Positions 8,758-17,600 of a stretch of 35,310 nt of DNA are shown one piece after another. The notes under the pieces are model-generated. The model was not told the DNA's origin. It worked only from the letters and a program-made list of their open reading frames with translations, and did not search any database. Origin of the DNA: Sulfuritalea sp. (lineage in GTDB: Bacteria > Pseudomonadota > Gammaproteobacteria > Burkholderiales > Rhodocyclaceae); contig JAIFMO010000025.1 in assembly GCA_020048435.1 (NCBI GenBank), forward strand, positions 1-35,310. The letters run 5' to 3'. The translations under genes and the position numbers were made by a program. The first letter of the stretch is position 1. Every line of letters begins with the position of its first letter.

Positions 8758-8828
8758 GCTGGAAAGATAGATGAATCGCGCCGGTGCGTTTGTACTCCAG
8801 CGCACGGAACTGTTTTGGGGCGGCGTTA

Positions 8829-8850
8829 TCCTCCGCAAAATTACGGAGGA
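8829..8850 (+). promoter_or_regulatory. Hairpin that would bury the Shine-Dalgarno sequence
   Basis: Arms TCCTCCG (8829-8835) and CGGAGGA (8844-8850) form a perfect 7-bp stem around an 8-base AT-rich loop. The right arm contains the GGAGGA Shine-Dalgarno sequence, which ends 5 bases before the ATG at 8856. In the mRNA this would occlude the ribosome site of the downstream kinase. No terminator T-run follows. Confidence 0.55.
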
Positions 8851-8855
8851 ATACC

Positions 8856-10925
8856 ATGAAATGGAAAGATGAGCCTTTGGACCCGGCGCCCACATCCAAG
8901 CTCGTCATGGCCGAGAGCAATCGGATACATGAATCGGAAGTGCGCTACCGTCGCCTGTTCGAATCTGCCAAGGACGGCATCCTGATCCTTGATGCCGAGA
9001 CCGGCATGGTCATGGACGCGAACCCTTTCATCACCGATCTGCTCGGTTATTCGCTTGAAGATGTAAAGGAGAAGTACGTTTGGGATCTCGGGTTCTTCAG
9101 GAATATCGCTGCAAACAAAGAAAAGTTTCTGGAACTGCAACAGCAGGACTATGTGCGCTATGAAGATCTCCCGCTGGAGACGGCGCAGGGAAAAACGGTG
9201 CAAGTGGAGTTCGTCAGCAACGTCTATCTGGTCGGCAGCAGCCGGGTGATTCAATGCAATATTCGGGATATCTCCAAACGCAAGGCCGCGGAGGAGCAAC
9301 TCCGCAAACTCTCTCTGGCCGTCGAACAAAGTCCGGAGAGCATCGTCATCACCAATGTAGGCGCCTGCATCGAATATGCGAACGATGCCTTCTTCCAGGC
9401 AACCGGTTACAGCCGCGCGGAAATTATCGGCCAGAATCCGCGAATTCTGAAAACCGGCAAGACACCCCAAGCGACTTACACCGCCATGTGGAGCACCCTG
9501 ACCCAGGGCCTGACCTGGCAGGGCGAGTTACATAACCGCAAGAAAGATGGCAGCGAATATATCGAGTTTGCCTCCATCACGCCCCTGCGCCAAGCCGGTG
9601 GCACGATCAGCCATTATGTGGCGGTAAAAGAAGACATCACGGAGAAACGGCGTCTCCGCATCGAACTGGATGGCTATCGGCTGCATCTGGAAGACCTGGT
9701 GGCGCAGCGCACACTCGAACTCGTCGCGGCGCGACAGCAGGCCGAGACCGCGAGCCAGGCCAAGAGCACCTTCCTGGCCAACATGAGCCATGAATTGCGC
9801 ACGCCCATGAATGCCATCATGGGCATGACCGACCTGATCTTGCGCCACATGACCGACGCCACGCAAAGGGATCAACTGAACAAGGTCAAACAGGCTTCCC
9901 ATCATCTGCTGGCTGTCATCAACGACATCCTCGACATTTCCAAGATTGAAGCAGAGCAACTGATCCTCGAACAAATCAACTTCAAGCTCGGCAACGTTCT
10001 GGAAAACCTCGTCAGCATGATTGGACAGAAAGCCGCGGAAAAGGGGGTGAAACTGGTCATCGACATTGCGCCTGATCTCGCCAATCTTTCCGTCCAGGGG
10101 GATCCACTGCGCATCTATCAGATCCTGCTCAACCTGACCGGCAACGCCCTCAAGTTCACTCCGGCGGGGACGATCAGCATCAGCGCCGCAGTGATTGAAG
10201 AGCAGCTGACCGCCCTGCTGGTGCACTTTGAAGTAATGGATACCGGCATCGGCATCGCCGTCGAAGATCAGCAACGCCTTTTCAAGATCTTCGAGCAGGG
10301 CGATGGATCGACGACCCGAAAATATGGCGGCACGGGATTGGGATTGGCCATCAGCAAGCGCCTGGTGCAGAAGATGGGAGGCAACATTGGCGTCGAGAGT
10401 GCGCCCGGCCAAGGCAGCACCTTCTGGTTCACTGCACGTCTGGGCAGGGCCCCGGCGGCTAGCGGGGATGCCGTATCGCTAGCGCCGACTTTTTCAAACG
10501 ACCCCGCCGAAGTAGAAATCAAGGCCCGCTTCGCCGGCAGCCGCATCCTGCTGGTGGAGGATGAACCCATCAATCAGGAGGTTTCGCGGGGAAACCTTGA
10601 GGATGTCGGCCTCAGCGTGGATTTGGCTGAAGATGGCGTCCAGGCCCTTGACTTGGCCAGACTGACACACTACGACCTGATCCTGATGGACATGCAGATG
10701 CCGAAGATGAATGGTGTTAATGCCACCCGCGCAATCCGGGCACTACCCGGTTACAGCCAGACCCCAATATTGGCCATGACCGCCAATGCCTTCGACGAAG
10801 ACCGCCAGGTTTGCATCGAGGCCGGGATGAATGACCATATCGTCAAACCGGTCGATCCGCAGCGCTTGTATCAGAACTTGATCTATTGGTTGTCGAAGGT
10901 GGCAACGGGAAGCCCGGGGAACTGA
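8856..10925 (+). CDS. PAS-PAS-histidine kinase-receiver hybrid protein
   Basis: 689 residues from the ATG at 8856, preceded by GGAGGA at 8845-8850. A longer in-frame start at 8784 lacks such a site. There are two PAS domains (about 25-145 and 150-265, the second ending [12 protein letters not shown]), a short coiled coil (265-300), and a HisKA domain with H312 ([16 protein letters not shown]). An HATPase domain follows (N box around 427-430, MDTGIGI at 461, GGTGLGL at 491), then a receiver (562-680) with D612 ([11 protein letters not shown]) and K664. No transmembrane segment is seen, so it is probably cytosolic. Its receiver resembles that of the truncated gene at 1-714, but it has no HPt domain. 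It is divergent from the MCE operon. Dispersed repeat copy 3 encodes AVSLAPTF in the kinase-receiver linker (about 539-546). Confidence 0.93.
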   Translation: MKWKDEPLDPAPTSKLVMAESNRIHESEVRYRRLFESAKDGILILDAETGMVMDANPFITDLLGYSLEDVKEKYVWDLGFFRNIAANKEKFLELQQQDYVRYEDLPLETAQGKTVQVEFVSNVYLVGSSRVIQCNIRDISKRKAAEEQLRKLSLAVEQSPESIVITNVGACIEYANDAFFQATGYSRAEIIGQNPRILKTGKTPQATYTAMWSTLTQGLTWQGELHNRKKDGSEYIEFASITPLRQAGGTISHYVAVKEDITEKRRLRIELDGYRLHLEDLVAQRTLELVAARQQAETASQAKSTFLANMSHELRTPMNAIMGMTDLILRHMTDATQRDQLNKVKQASHHLLAVINDILDISKIEAEQLILEQINFKLGNVLENLVSMIGQKAAEKGVKLVIDIAPDLANLSVQGDPLRIYQILLNLTGNALKFTPAGTISISAAVIEEQLTALLVHFEVMDTGIGIAVEDQQRLFKIFEQGDGSTTRKYGGTGLGLAISKRLVQKMGGNIGVESAPGQGSTFWFTARLGRAPAASGDAVSLAPTFSNDPAEVEIKARFAGSRILLVEDEPINQEVSRGNLEDVGLSVDLAEDGVQALDLARLTHYDLILMDMQMPKMNGVNATRAIRALPGYSQTPILAMTANAFDEDRQVCIEAGMNDHIVKPVDPQRLYQNLIYWLSKVATGSPGN
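10471..10494 (+). repeat. 24-bp dispersed repeat, copy 3
   Basis: CCGT-AT followed by an exact CGCTAGCGCCGACTTTTT, in the interdomain linker of the plus-strand hybrid kinase, translated as VSLAPTF. Confidence 0.9.
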
Positions 10926-10936
10926 TTTTTCCCGTT
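10904..10936 (+). terminator. Weak inverted repeat at the kinase gene end
   Basis: AACGGGAA (10904-10911) pairs with TTCCCGTT (10929-10936) around a 17-base loop that spans the kinase stop codon. No T-run follows, so terminator function is doubtful. Confidence 0.25.
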
Positions 10937-11038
10937 CGCCTATGTTCATAAACGCACCGTCCGTTCGGCAATAACAAGGCATTCTTCTCATCCAGGTCGA
11001 GCCAGTCGATCTTATCCATACACTAAAGGATTTCCATC

Positions 11039-11188
11039 ATGCTCTATACGATCGCAGTAGTTCTGCTCATATTGTGGCTGCTTGGCTTGGTCACCTCCTA
11101 CACCATCGGCGGATTTATCCACATTCTTCTGGTCATCGCCATTGTGGTGGTCCTGTTAAGGGTCATCAACGGGCAAAAGCCGATTTGA
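11039..11188 (+). CDS. Small hydrophobic Lmo0937-family membrane protein
   Basis: 49 residues, starting MLYTIAVVLLILWLLGL, with two hydrophobic segments (about 3-20 and 25-42) split by the polar turn TSYTIGG, and a short basic tail RVINGQKPI. This is the pattern and length of the Lmo0937 / DUF5670 family of small membrane proteins, whose biochemical role is not known. AAGGA stands 8 bases before the ATG. The stop is followed after 13 bp by the GGDEF-EAL gene, whose Shine-Dalgarno sequence overlaps this gene's stop, so the two are probably one transcription unit. The family often sits near stress and envelope genes, in keeping with the BON lipoprotein and glucan synthase downstream. Confidence 0.85.
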   Translation: MLYTIAVVLLILWLLGLVTSYTIGGFIHILLVIAIVVVLLRVINGQKPI

Positions 11189-11201
11189 AGGAGGGGTAGC
11201 G

Positions 11202-13742
11202 ATGGAAGATGCAGCGGTCGCCTACCCTGCCGCAAGTAATGTTCAGACGACCGTACTGCTCGTCGAAGATGATCCCGTCGCTGCCGGAGTGATCGTGGAT
11301 GCACTCGCCGGATCCTTGGGTCGGCGGGCCTATGTTGTCGAATGGGTGAGGTGCCGTGCCGTTGCGCTGGCACGGCTGAAGCAGGGCGGTATCGATGTCA
11401 TCCTGCTGGTGCTGACGCTGCCCGATGGCCAAGGCATCGAGGTGTTCGATCAGGTGTTGCGGGCCGCGCCGCAGGCCCTGATCCTGATACTAAGCTCGGC
11501 CAGCGATGAGGCGACTGCGCGCCTGGCTGTGCAGCGTGGCGCGCAGGACTATCTGGTCAAAGGCCATGTGAATGCCCACTGGTTGCCACGCGCCCTGCAA
11601 TACCTCATCGAGCGCAAGGCGACCCAGGATGCACTGGAGAGCAGCGAGGCGCGCTTTCGCGCCATGAGCGATGCGTCTCCGCTCGGCATCTTCGTCTCTG
11701 ATGCCGAAGGGGAGTGCATTTATACCAACGCGGCGTATCACAAGATATCCGGGCTGAGGTTCGAGCAGACGCTGGGAACCAACTGGAGCACGGCGATTCA
11801 TCCGGAGGACCGCGAACGCGTCCTGGCCGATTGGCGCACCGCGGCGCGAGGGCAGGCGCTGTTCCAGACCGAGTTCCGCTTCCTGCAGAAGGACGAGAGC
11901 ATCGTGTGGACGCGGGTCAACAGCGCCACCATGCGCAGCAAAGAGAAACTGATCGGCCTGGTGCAGACGGTCGAGGACATCACCGAGCGCAAGGCGACGG
12001 AGTTTGCGTTGCGTGCGGCTGAAGAATTATTGTTCAATGAACAGGAGCGCGCCCAGGTCACGCTCAATTCCATCGGTGACGCCGTACTGAGTACCGACAT
12101 CGAGGGCAAGGTGGCCTATCTGAATCTGGTGGCCGAGGCGATGACCGGCTGGTCCAATGCGGCTGCGCTGGGTCGGCCGCTGGCAGAAGTGTTCAATATC
12201 GTTGACGGTGTGACGCGCGAAATTGGCGCCAACCCGGCGCAGCGCGCCATCAAGGAAGACCGGACCGTGGGACTGGCGGCGGACAGCGTGCTGATCCGCC
12301 GCGATGGCTTCGAGTCGGCGATCGAGGATTCCGCCGCGCCCATCCACAACCGGGATGGCCAGGATGCCGGCGCGGTGATCGTCTTTCACGACGTCAGCAA
12401 ATCGCGGGCCATGGCGCTGAAGATGTCCCATCTGGCCCAGCACGACTTTCTCACCGATCTGCCCAATCGCGTGCTGCTGACCGAGCGACTCACTCAGGCC
12501 ATCAGGCTGGCCCAGCGGCACCGCAAGCAAGTCGCGCTGCTGTTTCTGGATCTCGATCATTTCAAGCACATCAACGATTCGCTGGGACATGCCATTGGCG
12601 ATGTTCTGCTGCAGTCGGTGGCGGAACGTCTGACAAAGTGCGTGCGCGCATCGGATACGGTATGCCGCCAGGGGGGTGACGAGTTCGTGATATTGCTGGC
12701 CGAAATCGGTCAGCCACAAGATACGACCCATATTGCGGAGAAATTGATCGCCGCATTCACCCAGCCCCACCTTATTGATGGCCAGGAACTGCATGTCACA
12801 CTGAGCATCGGCATCAGCGTCTATCCGGATGACGGCAAAGATGTAGACACAGTGATGCAGAACGCCGACACCGCGATGTATCACGCCAAGGAAAGTGGTC
12901 GCAACAACTACCAGTTCTTCACGGCTGAAATGAATGCGCGTGCGGTGCGCCGGCAGATCGTCGAAAGCGGCCTGCGCCGCGCCCTGAAGACAGGAGAGTT
13001 TTTCCTGCATTATCAGCCGCAGATCGACCTGGTTTCAGGTGTGATGACCGGCGCCGAAGTTCTCGTCCGCTGGCAGGATCCCAAGCTCGGCTTGATTGCC
13101 TCGGAGCAATTCGTGCCGATCGCCGAAGAGTGCGGACTCATTGTGCCGATCGGTCAGTGGGTGTTGCGCGAGGCTTGTTGGCAAACGCAGGCCTGGCTGG
13201 TGGCGGGCCTCGCCGCCGTGACCGTGGCGGTCAATATTTCGGCAGTGGAGTTCCGGCATAAAGGCTTTCTGGAAGGTGTTGCCCGGGTTCTGAAAGAGAC
13301 CGGCTTGCCACCCCGCTATCTCGAACTGGAACTGACCGAAAGCGTCCTCATGTACGACGCCGAGTCTCAGGTATCAGTGCTTGAAGCGCTCAAGACCATG
13401 GGGGTGGCGCTGGCCATCGATGACTTCGGCACGGGCTATTCGAGCCTGAGTTATCTGAAGCGTTTCCCGATCGACACCCTGAAGATCGACCAATCCTTCG
13501 TGCGCGACATCGCCACCGATGCCAATGCCGCCACGATTGTCAGCGCAGTGGTCGGCATGGGCAGAAACCTCAAGCAGTGCGTCATTGCCGAGGGGGTCGA
13601 GACGCCCGCTCAGCTGGCTTTTCTGCGGGCGCAGCAATGTGATCGGGGGCAAGGATTCTTGTTCAGCCATCCATTGATCGCAGAAGATTTCGCGCTGTTG
13701 CTCGTTGACGGCAAGGGCGGGCCGCCGCGGTCGTGGCTGTAA
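11202..13742 (+). CDS. Receiver-PAS-PAS-GGDEF-EAL c-di-GMP protein
   Basis: 846 residues with an AAGGAGG Shine-Dalgarno sequence at 11188. The order is a receiver domain (about 16-135), two PAS domains (about 145-270 and 285-405), GGDEF (about 415-575) and EAL (about 590-840). The diguanylate cyclase motif is intact (GGDEF at 491-495) with an inhibitory RxxD site (R482-D485) five residues before it. The EAL motif reads EVL (619-621), a tolerated variant, and DDFGTGYSSL and EGVET are intact, so both c-di-GMP synthesis and breakdown are possible. In the receiver the acidic pocket (EDD, 22-24) and a Lys in YLVKG are present, but the phospho-acceptor position is Val70 (ILLVLTLPDG). It is therefore unlikely to be switched by ordinary Asp phosphorylation. 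It is cytosolic, with no membrane segments. Confidence 0.95.
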   Translation: MEDAAVAYPAASNVQTTVLLVEDDPVAAGVIVDALAGSLGRRAYVVEWVRCRAVALARLKQGGIDVILLVLTLPDGQGIEVFDQVLRAAPQALILILSSASDEATARLAVQRGAQDYLVKGHVNAHWLPRALQYLIERKATQDALESSEARFRAMSDASPLGIFVSDAEGECIYTNAAYHKISGLRFEQTLGTNWSTAIHPEDRERVLADWRTAARGQALFQTEFRFLQKDESIVWTRVNSATMRSKEKLIGLVQTVEDITERKATEFALRAAEELLFNEQERAQVTLNSIGDAVLSTDIEGKVAYLNLVAEAMTGWSNAAALGRPLAEVFNIVDGVTREIGANPAQRAIKEDRTVGLAADSVLIRRDGFESAIEDSAAPIHNRDGQDAGAVIVFHDVSKSRAMALKMSHLAQHDFLTDLPNRVLLTERLTQAIRLAQRHRKQVALLFLDLDHFKHINDSLGHAIGDVLLQSVAERLTKCVRASDTVCRQGGDEFVILLAEIGQPQDTTHIAEKLIAAFTQPHLIDGQELHVTLSIGISVYPDDGKDVDTVMQNADTAMYHAKESGRNNYQFFTAEMNARAVRRQIVESGLRRALKTGEFFLHYQPQIDLVSGVMTGAEVLVRWQDPKLGLIASEQFVPIAEECGLIVPIGQWVLREACWQTQAWLVAGLAAVTVAVNISAVEFRHKGFLEGVARVLKETGLPPRYLELELTESVLMYDAESQVSVLEALKTMGVALAIDDFGTGYSSLSYLKRFPIDTLKIDQSFVRDIATDANAATIVSAVVGMGRNLKQCVIAEGVETPAQLAFLRAQQCDRGQGFLFSHPLIAEDFALLLVDGKGGPPRSWL

Positions 13743-13770
13743 TGAACATCGCGCCGAGCTATGTGCGCCA

Positions 13771-13791
13771 CCGTACCGTCAGCGCCGACTT
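13771..13791 (+). repeat. 24-bp dispersed repeat, copy 4 (degenerate)
   Basis: CCGT-AC followed by CGTCAGCGCCGACTT; the T-run is replaced by CCGCC. It lies 28 bases after the stop of the GGDEF-EAL gene, in the spacer before the BON lipoprotein gene. It is the weakest member of the set. No other feature is evident in 13743-13937. Confidence 0.6.
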
Positions 13792-13937
13792 CCGCCGCTA
13801 TTCTGATCAAAGGTTTCGACACAGTGTGCGCGTTGCGTACTGCTTGGTGTGGTTTCCTGTCCATAAAGACCGCGCGAAGAACCTTGTTCCAAACCGGATC
13901 GGGAAGTTCTGTTTCACTCACATTTGGAGACTCAATC

Positions 13938-14252
13938 ATGAAACAACTTAGACAGTATTTTTCCGCACTTTTCCTGGCGGTAACACTGGTGTCCGTCGTC
14001 GGTTGCGCGGCCACAGCTAACCAGGAGGGAACCGGCGAGTACATCGATGACAGCGCCATCACGGCCAAGGTGAAGGCCGTGCTTTTCAATGATCCCATGA
14101 CCAAGGCCACCGAGATCAATGTCGAGACCTTCAAAGGCGTGGTTCAACTGAGTGGCTTCGTCAGCTCGCAGGCGTCAATCAACAAGGCAGTCGAGTTGGC
14201 ACGCGGCGTCAGCGGCGTGAAATCCGTCAAGCACGACATGCGTCTCAAGTAA
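13938..14252 (+). CDS. BON-domain lipoprotein (OsmY-like, single BON)
   Basis: 104 residues from the ATG at 13938, with a GGAG 10 bases upstream. The signal peptide (MKQLRQYFSALFLAVTLVSVV) ends in a lipobox VVGC at about residue 24, so the mature protein should be lipid-anchored, probably to the outer membrane facing the periplasm. A short spacer leads to one BON domain (about 35-103): DDSAITAKVKAVLF, then INVETFKGVVQLSGFV and a helix ending GVSGVKSVKHDMRLK. BON domains are linked to envelope stability and osmotic stress (OsmY, DolP). The large glucan synthase downstream fits an osmotic-adaptation setting, although co-transcription is unproven because about 114 bp and a small gene lie between. 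Confidence 0.9.
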   Translation: MKQLRQYFSALFLAVTLVSVVGCAATANQEGTGEYIDDSAITAKVKAVLFNDPMTKATEINVETFKGVVQLSGFVSSQASINKAVELARGVSGVKSVKHDMRLK

Positions 14253-14366
14253 GGAATTCCCGAGGTAAACCCACGGGGCGTATCTTCAGGCGGTGCTCGA
14301 AGGTACGTCCGCGTGGTGGAAGCCCCCGGACACATCAGCCAGCCCGACCAACGGAGATGCACCATC

Positions 14367-14576
14367 ATGAATGGTAGTGAAACGTTCGAAGGCGAAAGGC
14401 GTGAAACCGTTGGGGAACTGCTTTCGTTGCTAATCGTTGCTCAAAAAATGGGGCGCAGACTGGCCTATGAAACGCATGGTGAATCCTATAACTCCGTGCG
14501 GGAATTGAATGAGCTGCTGCATCAGGCATGCAACACGGCTGATTCGATCCAACAGGCCCAGGAGAAGGTTATTTAG
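14367..14576 (+). CDS. Small protein of unknown function
   Basis: 69 residues from the ATG at 14367, with an ACGGAG site 11 bases upstream. A longer in-frame start at 14313 lacks one. The protein is polar and mainly helical in appearance (ETVGELLSLLIVAQKMGRRLAYETHGES, followed by VRELNELLHQACNTADSIQQAQ, each cited in part), with no signal peptide or membrane segment. I do not recognise a family. It lies between the BON lipoprotein and the ndvB-like gene, 77 bp before the latter, so it may belong to the same unit. Coding status rests on the Shine-Dalgarno sequence, codon appearance and placement. Confidence 0.6.
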   Translation: MNGSETFEGERRETVGELLSLLIVAQKMGRRLAYETHGESYNSVRELNELLHQACNTADSIQQAQEKVI

Positions 14577-14653
14577 CCAACGAATACCGGGGTTTCTGGG
14601 TCACACACTATGACGCAGCGGCCCTCATCAATCCTTCGCTGATTGGCTAATAG

Positions 14654-17600
14654 ATGAACATCGGCACGAATCTAATCGTATATTTTCGCCAGCTACAGAC
14701 TCGTTTCAGTGTTGGCGACTGGCCACGAATTTCAACCGGCGAAGAGCCACCGCTGCGATCCGAGCTATTCAGCGCCGATCAGATGGAGCAGCATGGCAAG
14801 GCTCTCGCGGCATCGCACCGACTGGCCACGGGGCGCGCACCGGACCAGCTGCTGGCGCGGCTGGCTGCGAACGAAAGCACCTTGATCGAGGTGTGCCAAC
14901 TGCTGACGACAGCGGTGTCGGAGAAGCGCCGGATCTCGCCGGCCGGCGACTGGCTGCTCGATAACTTCTATCTCATCGAAGAGCAGATACGCACAGCCAA
15001 GCGTCACTTGCCCAAAGGGTACAGCCGGGAACTCCCGCGTTTGGCGGCGGGTCCTTCGGCCGGGCGTCCGCGTGTCTATGACATTGCGCTCGAAACCGTG
15101 GCACATGGCGACGGTCGTGTCGATACGGCAAGCCTTGCTCGCTTCGTGGCGGCCTACCAGCGCGTCACGGATCTCAAGCTGGGCGAGTTGTGGGCGATCC
15201 CGATCATGCTGCGGCTGGCCGTGATCGAGAATCTGCGGCGTGTCGGCGTGCAGATTGCCGCTGGCTGGGTAGAGCGCAACCTGGCCGGCTCCTGGGCGGA
15301 CCAGATGATGGAAACCGCCGAAAGCGATCCGAAGAGCCTGATCCTGGTGATATCGGACATGGCGCGTTCGAATCCACCCATGGTCGGCGCGTTTGTCGCC
15401 GAGCTCGCCCGCCGCTTGCAGGGACGTGGCCCCGCCCTCGCCTTGCCATTGACCTGGATGGAGCAACGGCTATCGGAATCGGGCCTGACGATAGCGCGGT
15501 TGGTACATGGCGAGAACCAGCAGCAGGCCGCTGACCAGGTTTCTGTCAGCAACAGCATCGGCAGCCTCAGGGTGCTGGGTGCGGTGGACTGGCGCGAATT
15601 TGTCGAAACCCTGAGCTCTGTCGAGCGTGCCTTGATTGAAGATCCGCACGGCGTTTATGGCCGGATGGATTTTGCCAGTCGCGACCGCTACCGCCATGCC
15701 ACGGAGCGGATTGCGAAGCTGGGATCTTTGACAGAGGTCGAGGTGGCGCACAAGGCGGTCGCGCTGGCCCGTGCGGCAGAGGATGCAAGCCGCGCCGGGC
15801 ATGTTGGCTTCTATCTGATCGACAAGGGCTTGCCCGAGCTCGAACGGGCCGCGGAGGTGCGCCTTTCCGCTGTCGTTGCCTGGCGCGGGAAAATCGGCCG
15901 CTTTCCTTTGTCTATCTATCTGGGCGCCATCGCCCTGATCACGGCCAGTGTCAGCGGTGGCCTGCTGGTGCAGGCGCTGGCCGTGGGGATGAATGATTGG
16001 GCCTTGCTGGCGATCGGCCTGGTGGCGCTGCTGGGCGCCAGTCAGCTGGCCGTGGCGCTGGTGAATTGGCTGGCCACCCTGCTGGTGGTGGCACAACCGC
16101 TGCCCAGAATGGATTTTTCGAAAGGCATTCCCGCCCCCGAGCGCACACTGGTGGTGGTTCCGACCATGTTGGCCAGTGCCGCTGGCATAGAAGAGCTGGC
16201 CGAGGCGCTGGAAGTCAGGTTTCTGGCGAATCGCGATGCGCACCTGCATTTCGGCCTGCTGACGGACTTTCATGACGCGCCGCTGGAATCGCTGGTCGAG
16301 GATGAGGGGCTGCTGCATCTGGCCTGTCTGCGGATCAACGAACTGAACCAGAAATACGCTGGCAGCCGGGCTGGAATCGCGAACGACATCTTCTTCCTCT
16401 TCCATCGCCCGCGGCGCTGGAACCCGCAGGAGCGGCTCTGGATGGGCTACGAGCGCAAGCGCGGCAAGTTGGCCGATTTGAATGCGCTGCTACGGGATGT
16501 TCCCAACGGCGGCGCCAAGGACGGCTTTTCGCTTGTTGTGGGCAATACCGCCGTGTTGTCCGGCGTGAAGTATGTGATCACCCTGGACACGGATACGCAA
16601 CTGCCGCGCGACGCGGCGCGGGAATTTGTCAGTGCCATGGCCCACCCGCTGAACCGGGCGCACTATGATGCAGGAAAGCAGCGTGTTGAAACCGGCTACG
16701 GCATCCTGCAACCGCGCGTGGCGATCAGTCTGCCGGGCACCAATCGTTCGCGCTACGCCCGCCTCTACGGCGGTGAACCGGGTATCGATCCCTACACGCG
16801 CGCCGTCTCGGATGTGTATCAGGACGTCTTTGGCGAAGGCTCGTTCATCGGCAAGGGCATCTACGATGTCGATGCCTTCGATGCCGCCGTGGGCGGCCGC
16901 TTCCCCGAGAATTGCATCCTCAGCCATGATTTGCTGGAAGGTTGCTACACGCGCTCCGGGCTGTTGAGCGATGTGCAGTTGTACGAGGATACCCCCGCCC
17001 GCTACAGCTCGGATGTGAGCCGTCGGCACCGCTGGATTCGCGGCGACTGGCAACTCGCGGGCTGGCTGCGGCGGCGCGTGCCGGGGGCGGGGGCGCAGCG
17101 GCAAAAGAATCCGCTCTCGTTCCTGTCGCAATGGAAACTGATCGACAACCTGCGGCGCAGTCTCGTTCCGGCGGCGCTGACGCTATTGCTGCTGCTGGGG
17201 TGGACGGTGCTGTCCGCGGCAGGCTGGTGGACCCTGTCGGTAATCGGCACCCTGCTGTTGCCCGCCCTGTGCGGGGCAACGCTCGATCTGTCGCGCAAGC
17301 CGGAAGAGTTGCTGTGGCGGCAGCACCTTGCCGCCGTCGTCCGTGCGCTGGGCCGGCACTTGAAACAGGTGGCGTTCGAATTCGCCTGTCTGCCCTATGA
17401 GGCGTACTACAGTCTGGATGCCGTGGTCCGCACCGTCTGGCGGATGCACATCGCGCACCAGCGGTTGCTGGAATGGAACCCGTCCAGCACGGCGAGTCCG
17501 GAAAATTCGCAGGGCAATGCGGGCACACTTGCCGCCAATGTCCGCGCCATGTGGATCGCCCCCGTTCTCGCGATAACCATGACTGGCTATTTGCTGACAT

